A stretch of 27,675 nucleotides of DNA from Zygnema cylindricum (Eukaryota; Streptophyta; Zygnematophyceae; Zygnematales; Zygnemataceae): NCBI GenBank assembly GCA_037447655.1, contig JBBHKE010002710.1, positions 1 through 27,675 on the forward strand. Reading direction: 5' to 3'. This document shows positions 1 to 13,446 of the stretch, piece after piece; within the stretch, counting starts at the first letter, position 1; the number at the start of each line of letters is the position of its first letter. Position numbers and translations under genes: made by a program. Under the pieces are notes generated by a model. The model saw nothing but the letters and a program-made list of their open reading frames with translations. It was not told where the DNA came from and made no database searches.

Positions 1-28
1 ATAGGCTGTACCATTCATGAAGTAATTA

Positions 29-227
29 CACCGTTCATCGTTATTAGTGTTAATAACACTTATTCGGTCACGTGTTTTTTTGGCCAAAAATCACAAAATA
101 GCGTTAACAACATTATTTAAGGACGTGGACTACAATCTGCCACGTCTCCTTGAACTAAATTTGTATTATTAATTCTAATTTCGCATTAACACTCATAGAT
201 CTTTAACTCTAATAACAATGAGCGGTG
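29..227. mobile_element. Small TA-flanked inverted-repeat element (MITE), family A
   Basis: A 199-bp element with terminal inverted repeats of about 25 bp. The left end reads CACCGTTCATCGTTATTAG and the right end, reverse-complemented, CACCGCTCATTGTTATTAG; the match continues to GTTAA with few mismatches. A TA dinucleotide lies directly outside both ends (27-28 and 228-229), as expected for a TA target duplication. There is no coding capacity, so it would be a non-autonomous DNA transposon. Its body resembles 6480-6612, and its CACCG ends are related to those of the elements at 6655, 11302 and 12830. TA duplication suggests a Tc1/mariner-type source, but no transposase is present to confirm this. 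Confidence 0.75.
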
Positions 228-229
228 TA

Positions 230-2991
230 GTTTGCCAATTCGGTGAATTTTTAGCTTGAAATTGAGTTTTTTGTCGAACAAATTTGATCCAAAAGAATCT
301 ACCCATAAGAGTATGGATGGGGATCATTGAATATGTAAACTGGCTCAACAAGATTCACACCAAAAGTAGTATGGTCGTGTGCTATTATATTATCTTGGTT
401 CCGTAACAAAATACCTCTACAAGATATTTTTGACCACTTTTGACTATTTTTTACCACTTGAAGTAGACTGTTTAGTGGCAAGAGACTGTTTTCAACATTT
501 TGCGTATAAGGAATGTTTCTTGTGTCCCTTTTAGACATTTTTTTTTCCTTTTTCTTTTTCTTTTTCTTTTTTTCTTTTGTTCGATGTAGCTACCAAATGG
601 GCCTCCTCAATTCGAAGTTTCCCGAGTTCCTCCCGAAGGTACGACAAAATATGGACGATGATTATCGACTTTCTACCACGAGTGGCAGTCGTTTAGAGGT
701 GGGAAGTGGTGGGTCCCAAACCATTTAGAGGAAATTTGTATCTTAAACACTTTAATGTGTGTTATCTAAATCACAAATAAGCATATCTGGTATAGAGACA
801 GAAAAATAGGTAGACTTTAGGAATATTATTGGTTGAAATTGGTCCTAGACTGTGGTGTAGGAGCAGGCATTTAGTTGTATAGTGGTATGTAAATGGAGAT
901 TTGTACGCAATATGAATTTGATGATATACATAAATATTTAAATAATCTGTCTTGGAATGGTGAAAAAATGTCGGTTGATTTTCATGTTTGTAATAAACAT
1001 TTACACACTCCATTTTGTGTTTTCGGATTAAGAAAATTGATTGTCAAATAAAAATTTTGAAAGGGCAGACCTACGCTGTCGCGATATATTATTACATATT
1101 ATAGTTATCTGTTTCGTCAGTATGTATGTGCAGAAGAATGCAAATTCAGAAATAGATTTTTGCTTCATAATGAGCCGGCTCTGAAAAGCAAGCAGGGAAC
1201 CTTCCTGCTCACTGCCTGATACAAAGGTTACACCGAAATAATCCGGGAAAATATCAAAAACCAAAGCAAGTTGGTAAAGCCACCCAATGTGAAAATACTG
1301 ATCTCGTCCCAATTGATAGCAACAGCCAGGCTCTTATGGAACAAAATTTCTTCACATCGTTTTTGTCTACAAGAATACTTTGTGTCAATGTAGAGGCCAA
1401 ATCGAACTTATTAGGAAAGACAAGAGGTGCAAAGGGTGCCAAAGTTGCAAATGGAAGACCATGACACTGTGCTGTACATTGCAGGCCAATTGATTATAAA
1501 TTTACGTTCCAAATAATTGGGGCTGGCACAAGCAAGATATTTTCCAGAATTCTGACTTGTGTTCAGATTTTCTAACTGTCTTAACAGCTCATTTGCCATT
1601 GCCATTGCAGACGGAGTCCAAAAGAATCAACAACCAAGAAAGAATCAACCACTTTACACTTCTTTCACAGTAGTTGCTGCAACAAAATGGCCTCCTGCCT
1701 TGAAATCCTAACCACCTTTCAGTTGCCTGTATCAATTTTTTTCATTCTTCACAAAGATGAGTGCAGCAGCCTTATCATTAAAATGCAACAAAGTCTCCTG
1801 GCCCCTGATGCACAAAAAGACCATCTCTACTAGCAAAGCCTACAAGCCAAGGATACTGGAACTATTCACCAGCTGAACATGATACATCATAATTTGAAAT
1901 CTATACACCAAGGCAACTTCCCAAACAAATCCAAGAGTATAGCTCAAAAACTTGGCAATATTTCCAGAAAGAAAGTGTTAACCACATCCGCACCCACATT
2001 AGTCCTCTACTTTAAACTCATGAAGAGTGAAACAATAAGTTACAAAAAAACGGCGTTGAAAAGGCTGGCAATTTTGGAGAATCAATAAAAGTAACCAAAT
2101 AGAGACATACACCTTACGCGGCATAAGATTAGAAGTTAAATACCCTGTAGCATTATCAATCTGACCATCTATTACGCTTCGTCATATTCAGGCTCAGGTT
2201 TTAGGTTTGGCATTTGCCTGGACCCTGAATCAGAATAGTGGTACCAGCAATACCTCTGATGGGTGGAAGGAATAGGTCACTAAATTAATCTCGTCACTTT
2301 GCTCCAAAGTCACTCTTTCATATCAATTGCAGCAATAGCATATAACAGTAAGCAAATTACAAACTGCTAATAGAATTGAAGTTTACTTCACAACATTTTT
2401 GGTGTGTATCTACAACCTCCAGGCTGCAAAACAACTGGAAATATGAACTCTAAAATATCTGAAAACAACACTAAAATCTACAATTAGCAAACATTTTCCG
2501 TCAAAACAATAAGGGCACTCACACACTTAAAAAAGACGTTGTAAGACATGAATTAATGCTGTAAACATGAACTTCCTTCGCCCTTCCCTCTTTAACCCTC
2601 TACCCCAAACTGATATATTAGCACCCATTCTATGTACAGAGATTGACATATGTCATGCATCTGCCTTCTGAGTCTGCCAACACCGATACAGTTACCGTTA
2701 CCCTCACCGTTACTGCCAACAGTAGACTAACAGAAACCGGCAACTAAAACTCACTAAACTGTTTCACAAGTATCTGCCCCAAAAAGCCAAAAGCTTCTTC
2801 ATCAACCCTCTCAGGTTGAACAAATGATGGAACCTCTCAGATTTTCCACTCGGTCTCAGATTTTTCTGTCCATTTCCCAGAGGATTATTCTGTTGTCCCA
2901 GTGAAAACTCCATTCCTTAACTCTTCACGAATGGGACATGCCCAGACTGCCCCTGTTGTCCCCCAGAATAACTTCTAAGCACATGTTGTCC
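230..2991. other. Gene-poor stretch downstream of Rab2
   Basis: AT-rich DNA without a gene I can recognise. A T/CT-rich run lies at about 539-578. Short minus-strand frames lie at 1028-1605, one beginning MAMANELLRQLENLN near 1605, but they change frame and match no family I know. The part nearest 2991 should include the Rab2 3' untranslated region. No clear polyadenylation signal, RNA gene or transposon end was found here after 229. Confidence 0.4.
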
Positions 2992-6059
<3,068 letters not shown>

Positions 6060-6479
6060 CCTTGGAAGATAGATTGAAGAAAACTTTTAAAGATACACAA
6101 GCACAAACAACTAAAGCTTACAAAAGTTAAAAAAAGTTAACAAGAAGAATGATAGGAATAGGAGTTCTTGCTTCGAAACACGAAGAGACAACTCTGGAAA
6201 TTTTCCGTTTTCTGGTAAAAGTCTGGCGCTGCTAAAACAAGCTCGAGGAGAAGAAGGTATAAACGTTTTGGTTGGCTTCTGTCACTAAATTACTGGCGAC
6301 AGGCGTCAGCATGTTGGATGATGTGCTGGAAAAACATGATGCATTACATCGTTTTTTTAGCTTGTATTTTACAATATTTTACTTTTGGGGCAGGTACCGC
6401 GTTAACGCGGATTTTGGTAACGCATTGTTGGTTAATTAGAGTTAACACATTTGCGAATACCCATTTCTGGGGTTACTGT
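6060..6479. other. Rab2 upstream region
   Basis: Upstream flank and presumed 5' untranslated region and promoter of the minus-strand Rab2 gene. No unambiguous TATA element or 5' untranslated intron could be assigned. From about 6395 the sequence (GTACCGCGTTAACGCGG, then TTAGAGTTAAC) takes on the base composition and short motifs of the nearby transposons. Confidence 0.35.
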
Positions 6480-6612
6480 TCACTGCCGATCCTTAATAGA
6501 GTTGATAACACTAATTCGATCACGACATTTTCTGGCGGAACATCATGAAATAGTGTTTGCAGCACTATTTAAAGGAGTAGATTACAATTTGCCACGTCTC
6601 CTTGCAATAAAC
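6480..6612. mobile_element. Partial family A element
   Basis: This stretch aligns with about 29-160 of the window: CACTGCCGATCCTTAATAGA at its start matches the left end of the 29-227 element. The shared body includes TAACACTAATTCGATCACG, an ACAAAATAGCG/TGAAATAGTG segment and GCCACGTCTCCTTG. After CTCCTTG the similarity stops, so the right terminus is missing or unrecognisable. It is followed by an AGTAC/TGTAC-rich palindromic stretch and then by the family B element. Confidence 0.6.
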
Positions 6613-6652
6613 AACAGTACAGTACTGTACTGTATTGTAATTTACTGTACTG
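6613..6652. repeat. AGTAC/TGTAC palindromic tract
   Basis: A run of overlapping AGTAC and TGTAC units (ACAGTACAGTACTGTACTGT, then a second TTTACTGTACTG block) can fold on itself. A very similar tract, GTACAGTACTGTACTGTACA, occurs at about 27287-27307, just before another transposon end. It may be a simple repeat or a piece of a transposon terminus. Confidence 0.5.
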
Positions 6653-6654
6653 TA

Positions 6655-6867
6655 CACAGCCAATCGCTATTAGCGTAGAAGTTTCTTTAGCGTATACGAA
6701 TAATTAGCGTGGTTTACGTTAATTGGGAATTTTGAGATTTTCGAAGAAATCGTTTACTCTAATTAGGAATTAGGGTTTTTTTAAATAGAATGGATAATTT
6801 TCTTTGAGAATAAAAAAAAAAAACGGGACGGAATTAGCGTACACTACGCTAATAGCGATTGGCGGTG
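6655..6867. mobile_element. TA-flanked miniature element, family B (complete copy)
   Basis: A 213-bp element with terminal inverted repeats: left CACAGCCAATCGCTATTAGC, right reverse-complement CACCGCCAATCGCTATTAGC, each continuing to GTAG. TA lies immediately outside both ends (6653-6654, 6868-6869). There is no coding capacity. A second copy, split by a larger insertion, occupies 11302-11328 plus 13697-13894 and shares almost the whole body, including AAGTTTCTTTAGCGTA, GGGAATTT, TTCGAAGAAATCGTTTACTC and AACGGGACGGAATTAGCGTA. Comparing the two copies defines the ends and the later insertion. Confidence 0.8.
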
Positions 6868-6869
6868 TA

Positions 6870-7330
6870 CTATGCATCGCCCTTCGTTATTATCATTACA
6901 GTAGTATTATTATTATTGCTATTTTTGGCTGGGTTGAAGTTCGGTTAGGTAGTTTTTTTTTGGGTACGCTGTTTTGTTGGTGTTTTGTGCTTATTTTTGT
7001 TCTTCATGTCCTTTATGGCTTGCCCTTGTTTCTTTCTTTCCTTCGACCTTTTATTCCTTTTGTTTTTTCTCTCCCCAGTTTCGTTTCCGCCTCTCATTTT
7101 ATTTTATTTTGTTTATTCCCGTGTACTCTGATGGTTTACCATCGCGCTTTTTTATGAACCCATACGTCTATTAGCATGGAGGATTTATTAGCGTTAATGC
7201 GTTACAGCAATTCGTACATTATTCTGTACGATTACTGTGATTTCTGGCGGTAACGGCAGGAATCGGGTTATTGTGTTAGTCACCCTAGTACTGTAGCGAT
7301 TTACAGTGGACCGGCCGATTATAATCCATA
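6870..7330. other. Gene-free T-rich stretch
   Basis: T-rich sequence on the plus strand, with blocks such as TTAGCGTTAATGCGTTA near 7190-7205 that resemble the internal motifs of the nearby miniature elements. It may be more transposon debris, but no pair of ends could be matched with confidence. No gene or RNA was recognised. Confidence 0.3.
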
Positions 7331-7714
7331 CTATCTACGAAATTCGGAGCCAAAATACCAAATCGAAAAGGCAATGATGTGGCTCAGAAGTATCGTGAAA
7401 ATGATGTCATTGCCTCCAACTAATGATGCATATGAAGTAAGCAACACGACACACAGATGTTTGTCCAAGCTTCGAAGCAACAGATACGGAATTAAATACG
7501 GACAGTACCCACAGACCGGGTCCTCAGTAATTGCACGCGCGACGTGATCTACACAATTTCGGATACTTTGCTGAACGGACGGAGTGACCCAAACGTTGAC
7601 GGTTAGGAAGGTAAAGTCATTGTAAACGAGCGCGTCTATTTCCAGGCGACCGGTTATGACCATTATAGCACAGAAGTACAGAAGTACAGTGAGCACGTAC
7701 ATTGATATATTCAA
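7331..7714 (-). CDS. Uncertain open reading frame, possible small secreted or membrane protein
   Basis: An uninterrupted 127-codon frame from ATG, longer than expected by chance in this AT-rich region. The first 20-odd residues (MNISMYVLTVLLYFCAIMVI) look like a signal peptide or membrane segment. The middle has several cysteines and HVARAITEDPVCGYC, and the last third is again hydrophobic. I do not recognise a family. It sits alone inside a transposon-rich interval, with no supporting splice pattern or neighbour, and could be a chance frame or a remnant of a mobile element. Calling it a gene would need transcript evidence. Confidence 0.2.
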   Translation of the reverse strand: MNISMYVLTVLLYFCAIMVITGRLEIDALVYNDFTFLTVNVWVTPSVQQSIRNCVDHVARAITEDPVCGYCPYLIPYLLLRSLDKHLCVVLLTSYASLVGGNDIIFTILLSHIIAFSIWYFGSEFRR

Positions 7715-9708
7715 GATTCAAAGAGGTTCGTTGTAGCCTTACATATTTTAGGTTTGGTCAATGGTACGCGAAATAATTATATTACAGCAGTGTGCTGTAA
7801 AGCGAAATGGGGGGGGGGGCGACGTGGACCCCTTCACACGCGACCTTCACACCTAAAAACGCAAGATTCAGCGTTTAGAGGCTTTCACCTGTATTCGTGT
7901 AAATGGCGTTTAGGGAAGGTTTAAACGAATTTTATTTTTGCATTTTGTTTTTTTGTTTTTCGTTTTATTGTCCGTACATAAATTTACGGGCAGGCGGAAA
8001 TGTTGTAGATATGTGAATACGAAATTACAAAGTTAAGGAATGGAGTGGATATTTTTCTTTTTCTTTTTGTTTTCCTCTTTTTTTCTGTATAGCTATTTGA
8101 TTTAAAAAAAAAACAAAAATAGGTTAAGACATATTCACGAGGGTCAAAACGTTTACACGTGGCGCGGTCGCATAGAGCTTTGGTGTTCGTAACCCAATAC
8201 GAGTTACAGGACGACAATCGGCAACATCAAAATAGACGCGTGCGCGCATCGTCACATCACCGTCAACGTTTTCGACGATTTTCAGATTTCCCGTTCAAAG
8301 TCGCCGGAATTATACACATTTGCGTCATGGTCTGCAATTAGCCAATTACTCAAAATCCTGTATGAGCTTACCGAGTCCGTGTAAACGCGGTGCTATGATT
8401 TTTGCTTTGTCGCCTTGCACACAAAGCTTCACCTAGCTTGCATTCATTTTGGCGCAATTGGTATGTAGCAGCTACTTTATTATACATAATAAAGGATACA
8501 AACCGGTGTTACAAAAGAGGTCTCAACTGCGGTTGCTTTTTAGAGTGAATCACAAAGCGAAACATGCACCGGCTATCTTACTATCCCATTTTCAGTAGCA
8601 ATGGGACAGCAAAAAGAAAGTATCAAAAGTTCACACCTTCGAGGATATGCACGACGAAGAAAGAGCGCCTACAATAAGGGCCCATACACCCGCACGCATT
8701 TAGGATACGCGATAAATTCCTACCACCCGAATCGGTAGCAATGTAACACCTCCTTGATAGTCCAACACAAATGTGATTTTTATACATATTGTTATGAAAA
8801 TAAAATAAAAATAATATGCTGAGCCTAATTTTTATTGGCACGTGAATTAACCCATCTTTCACCCGAAGGCGGGTATAACGATGTCAAATTATCGTCACCA
8901 ATAAATGATTCACATGTTCAAATGAGTATTTGTTACCTTAAAGGTGGGGTCCGGATGATAAACCTGGTGTACACAATTCTGATGTGGAAGTAAAGCCTCT
9001 TGAGATGTAGAGGGTTCTTTTTTCCCTTGTAGAGTGTCGATTGATTAAAAGTGATCAGCTCCTCGCTCAAACATCATTCTTTTGTTATCCCCGCTAGCGA
9101 ATGCATTAATACCAGTTTAACGACTTGCACCGCTACTTTTTACTTAAACAATGTTAGAAATCGAAGCTGTAATCTCAAAGAAACAAAGACTGTCTACTCA
9201 ATGACGGTACAAATTGTTGTGTGGAAAAACGAAAGTGTTGGGTTGGAGATTAACAAGGGTACCAAATAGTTAACATGGATTGACTAAGAAAACGTGGCTA
9301 ACAGTTTGATAATAGAAACATTTTACATGCACATATGCTTTAATTTTGCATTGCACAAGCGTTCAAATAATTTGCAAATAAATTTGACGACGTTTTACAA
9401 AAAGGATTTATCTCCTACGAGAGGGCTTCGAAAATGTAACAAAATCGAGTTTATCATGCATGAGCATAAATAATGGATATATTTAGTTATTTTGTTAAGC
9501 ATGAGTTGGATCCAACACTTAATTAGTTGGTACCAATCATTTACGATTTGTTCATAAAAATGGTGACACGCTTCACGTGTATTTTGATCCACGTGCCTCA
9601 AATAGACACACAGGGAGCGTTTTTTTCCGCATTTTTTAGATTTATTGGTTACTTGTGCCACATACTTCACGTTATTAAGCCCTACAACGAGGTAAAAGGA
9701 GCAAATTC
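7715..9708. other. Gene-free stretch
   Basis: Two kilobases of AT-rich DNA without a recognisable gene. It contains a G homopolymer at about 7809-7818, T-rich runs at 7940-7965 and 8050-8085, and scattered short frames without family resemblance. No transposon ends, RNA gene or array could be identified. Confidence 0.4.
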
Positions 9709-9767
9709 TTCCTCCCTCCCTCCCTCCCTCCCTCCCTCCCTCCCTCCCTCCTTCCCTCCCTCCCTCT
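9709..9767. repeat. (CCCT)n microsatellite
   Basis: A run of CCCT units (GGGA on the other strand) with one interruption (CCTTCCC). It creates artificial open frames of Gly-Arg-Glu-Gly or Pro-Ser-Leu repeats on the two strands, which are not genes. Confidence 0.95.
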
Positions 9768-9819
9768 CGCTCCAATTCGTCGATGTGCGCTTTCTTTCAC
9801 ATTCGGGAAAAAAATAGGG

Positions 9820-10330
9820 AGAAAGAAAGGGGATACGTAGGGAATGTACAAGAGAGGAAAGGGAAGGCAAATGGATGGAAAAATAGGAGGGGGAGAGAGA
9901 GCGATAGAAGGAAAGAGGTTTAAGTGGGAGTGGGGAGGGAGGGATTAAGAGGGGGAGGGAGCTAGTCGCTCTCTTCTCCCCCCCTCTTTCCCCCTACCAC
10001 TACCTAAACGTAAACCCTAATCCTAAAGATATAAGTCCTAAACCAAAAGTGCGTAGGCGAGAGGAGGGAGAGAGAGAGGCCAAAATGAAAAAGATAATCA
10101 ATCTCTCTCTTTCCACTAACCTTTCTTTTTCCCTTTGTATACCACTATATTCCCCCATCTTTTTTTACTCATATAATATCCTTATCTCGTATGTTTTTAG
10201 CACAGTCCTCTGTCTCTCTCCCCTATCTTTGTCCTCCCTCTCCCCCTCTCTCTTATTCTTGTCTTCCCTCTCTACCTTTATCTCCCTCTCCCTCTTTTCC
10301 CCAATACCCTCCTCGCCTTTGGCTTTAGGT
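9820..10330. repeat. Purine-rich then pyrimidine-rich low-complexity block
   Basis: About 9820-9960 is GA-rich on the plus strand, and about 9965-10000 and 10105-10310 are CT-rich, giving large imperfect mirror and inverted symmetry. Between them, 10004-10044 holds a small cluster of ACCCTAA-like units, including the plant telo-box AAACCCTAA at 10012-10020. No gene is supported. Confidence 0.7.
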
Positions 10331-10485
10331 TGTGAAGCTTAAGGTTTGGGCTGTTGAGTTTAGGGCCATAACCCTTTCTCGTTCATCCTCATTGGGATGA
10401 TTGTCCGCAGTATATCGCAACATCGGCCCAGCGGATTAGGGTCGGCACACAACATCGCATCAATATTGCTGCATGAATGATATTG

Positions 10486-10573
10486 CCAAATCAATCGGCC
10501 ATTGGGTCAGTGACAATATGCACCTTTCGCCAAATCAACCGGTCACTGGATCGGTGACTATATGCACCTTTGT
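10486..10573. repeat. Two-copy 44-bp tandem repeat
   Basis: The unit beginning CCAAATCAATCGGCCATTGG at 10486 repeats at 10530 as CCAAATCAACCGGTCACTGG, each continuing through GTGAC, ATATGCACCTTT. The copies differ at only a few positions. Function is unknown. Confidence 0.8.
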
Positions 10574-10589
10574 TTCGCGTCAGAGGTCA

Positions 10590-11290
10590 CAATGGTGTAC
10601 CCGAGTCAGTACCCAATTTGTACCCGACCGGCCGCATTGGATCCGGAACGGTTTCGGTTGCCAAATTTTGGTGGACGGAGGATTCTGCCGGGTGATTAAA
10701 ATAAATAAATAAATCGGGTACGACAGGGTAAGCAATAAACAAAAAAATGTGAAGGTTCCAAAGATATGTACTACTAAAGTACTGCACTATAGTGTCCAAA
10801 CTATCCAACATTAGTGTACTTTGTACCGATAAATTTTGCCCCATTCGAGTACGGGTAGTCGCTACAAATCGAGTTTCGGTTAACATTTTTCTTTCGTAAA
10901 CGTGTATCGGGTACCGGGTAATAATGGAGGAGCGTGTAATAACCCGGCCGGATTTCGGGTGTTAAGAAAAAAAAAAAAATGTCGGATTTGAGTATTTGAG
11001 ATTTTGACTTTTGTCACTTCTGTTTTACTGTTTCACGCAGTAACAGTTACCTTTCCCCGATGTTTTGTCTTGTAGTGGAGTATATTGAGGGCATGACGGT
11101 ATGTATACTGTATCATGTACGCATGGTTGAATGTGGTTGACGCAGGATCAAATCCCTTCAATTACGCCAGCTACACGTTCTTACTCGTTCATTCGGCAAT
11201 TAAATTGGAATTAGTTATTGAACGAATGCAGCCATTTAGGAGAGCGTTCACCAAAAGTGGCTTTTAGCTTTTTACGGTTCGTTCTCCTAT
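10590..11290. other. ACCCG/CGGGT-rich possible transposon debris
   Basis: GTACCCGAGTCAGTACCC and GTACCCGACCGG on one side (10598-10631), and CGGGTACCGGGTAATAATG with AACCCGGCC (10908-10950) on the other, form clustered inverted motifs. Such motifs are common in subterminal parts of plant hAT-type elements. Exact termini and a target duplication were not found, so the call stays open. No gene recognised up to 11290. Confidence 0.3.
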
Positions 11291-11704
11291 TGCAACAAGT
11301 ACACCGCCAATAGCTATTAGCGTAGAAGCCTAGTTGTTCAATACGCTCGTTTTTTTCATTTTTTCCAGTTTCTACATATTGTATGTGACTTTTCAAAAAT
11401 ACACAAAAAAACGTCTACTGTAAACTGAAACTGACATTTTACGGAAACTAATAAACAAAATACTGTAACTGCTATAACTTATACAATAATTGTACGGTAG
11501 TTTACAAAAATGATTCGATGCACGTATCCGTACTTTTTGTTCAGTAAACCGAACAGAATGTACATGGATTGTACGGGACAATAATGTGACGTCTACAAAT
11601 ATTTCAAAAAAAAGAAGTTGCGGCGTCACACTATTTGAGCGTCGTGAGTTCAAATTTTGTACGGGCGACTTCTTCAAATTTCGAAAAGAAGCCGCCATTA
11701 TTAC

Positions 11705-12829
11705 TTGAACAGCTGAACGCGAAAAATCACAAAAGACGCCATTACCGAAGCCACGAATGATGAAAAATAGAATCTGCAAATGGCCTGAACTTTGTTTTTT
11801 TAAAGTTGCATGCTCTCGGAGAGGTAGAGAGAGAAGGCCATGGTTGCATGTCTGTGAAAGACAAGCAATTTTATTATAACAAAAATGCATTTCGCAGGAT
11901 TTGAACCTGCGCCTGTGTATGTCGTCAAGTAATTACCGGTGAACTCGTCGTTAACCAGTTGATGTAGATGTTTCGATAAATCACAGAAGACGCCATAATC
12001 GACGCCACGAATGATGAAAAATGGAATATGCATATGGCATGAACTTTGTTTTTTTTAAGTTGCATGCTCTCGGAGAGGTACAGAGAGAAGGCCATGGCTG
12101 CCTGTCTTTGAAGGACAGGCAATTTTATTATAACAAAAATGCATTTCGCAGGATTTGAACCTGCACCTATGTATGTCGTCAAGTAATTACCCGTGAACTC
12201 GTTGTTAACCTGTTGATGCGCCTTTGTATGTCTTCAAGTAATTACCGGTAAACTCGTCGTTAACCAGATGATGTAGATGTTTCGATAAATCACAGAAGAC
12301 GCCATTACCAACACCACGTATGATGAAAAATGGAATTTGCATATGGCTTGAACTTTGTTTTTTTGAAGTTGCATGCTCTCGAAGAGGTAGAGAGAGAAGG
12401 CCATGGCTGCCTGTTTGTGAAGGACTGGCAATTTTATTATAACAAAAATGCATTTCACAGGATTTGAACCTACACCTATGTATGTCGTCATGTAATTTCC
12501 CATGAACTCGTTGTTAACCTGTTGATGCGCCTGTGTATGTCTTCAAGTAAACACCGGTGAACTCGTCGTTAACCAGTTGATGTAGATGTTTCGATAAATC
12601 ACAGAAAACGCCATTACCAACGCCTCGTATGATGAAAAATGGAATCTGCATATGGCTTGAACTTTGTTTTTTTGAAGTTGCATGCTCTCGGAGAGGTAGA
12701 GAGAGAAGGCCATGGCTGCCTGTGTGTAAAAGACAGGCAATTTTATTATAACAAAAATGCATTTCGCAGGATTTGAATCTGCACCTGTGTATGTCGTAAA
12801 GTAATTATCCATGAACTCGTCGTTAACTA
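11705..12829 (-). repeat. Tandem array of ~254-309-bp units with tRNA-like T-arm
   Basis: About four units on the plus strand, marked by GCATTTC at 11887, 12141, 12450 and 12759 (spacing 254, 309, 309). The 309-bp units contain an extra 55-bp internal duplication (GTATGTC, AAGTAATTACC, GTGAACTCGT, TTAACC) that the first lacks. On the minus strand each unit has a GCAGG-TTCAAAT-CCTGC hairpin (11894-11910, 12148-12164; diverged in the other two). This matches a tRNA T-arm and the polymerase III B box GGTTCAAATCC. It is followed 8 nt later by TTTTT, a possible terminator. No complete tRNA cloverleaf can be drawn. It may be a SINE-like or tRNA-derived unit amplified inside the host element. Confidence 0.7.
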
Positions 12830-13446
12830 CACCGCGAATCGTAATTAGAGTAAATTACTCTAATTCGGTCGCTCGAAATTTCGACTCTATCACATCAAAT
12901 AGAGTAATCGATTCTATTTTTTTCATTATTCTAATTTAGGTGAGGTTTAATTAGCGTAAAAAATTCTAATATAGGTTATATTTAAATAGTGTGGAGTACG
13001 GACGACGTCTGACCGTGCAAAATTGTACTTTTATAAGTAAAAAGGTACAAATAAGGATTTAATAGAATCGCGCTCGCACGTGAATCGCACTAAACAAAAA
13101 AATCAATCACATCGAAAAAAAGCCGTTCGCATAACTCTCGTCCGTCGACAACATCGTCGTCAGTGTGAACATTAACTGACATTCAATGCGACAAATATAA
13201 TTAGCGTCATAATGATGTCAATACTATACCGGACTGATACATTTTGTAATTATACGTAATTTAGTGTTTATAATTATCGCGCACATAATTATCGCCGACA
13301 TAACCCAATATAGAATAACTAAATAAATTAGAGTAAACTTCATTGTTGAAAAAGCTCTATCACATAAATTAGCGTCAATTACTCTAATTGTTTTTTCTGG
13401 TTTTTTTACTCTAATTTTTTCATTATTCTAATTACGATTCGCGGTG
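12830..13446. mobile_element. TA-flanked element, family C, inside the tandem repeat
   Basis: A 617-bp element with a 21-bp perfect terminal inverted repeat beginning CACCGCGAATCGTAATTAG, with TA outside each end (12828-12829, 13447-13448). Removing it restores CGTTAAC-TA-GTTGATG, which matches the CGTTAAC-CA-GTTGATG of the surrounding repeat units, so it landed within a unit. The interior is AT-rich, with many TAATTAG/CTAATTA motifs, and is non-coding. The ends are clearly related to families A and B. Confidence 0.85.

Noticed and set aside
1028-1605. A possible minus-strand gene (frames starting MAMANELL and LAPFAPLVFPNKFD)
   Set aside because: The frames do not join with convincing splice sites and resemble no family I can name.
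9395-9870. Open frames of Gly-Arg-Glu or Pro-Ser-Leu repeats
   Set aside because: They are translations of the (CCCT)n microsatellite and its flanks on each strand, with no other protein-like content.
10004-10044. Interstitial telomere
   Set aside because: Only a few degenerate ACCCTAA-like units and one telo-box; far too short for a telomeric array.
11887-12164. A true tRNA gene
   Set aside because: The T-arm is excellent, but the matching 5' acceptor strand (GCATTTC) and an anticodon arm are not found at tRNA distance on the minus strand.
11393-12812. Several overlapping minus-strand frames recurring as MHFCYNKIA and related peptides
   Set aside because: They recur because the repeat unit of 309 bp keeps the frame. 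The peptides match no known family, and two different frames are open in each unit.
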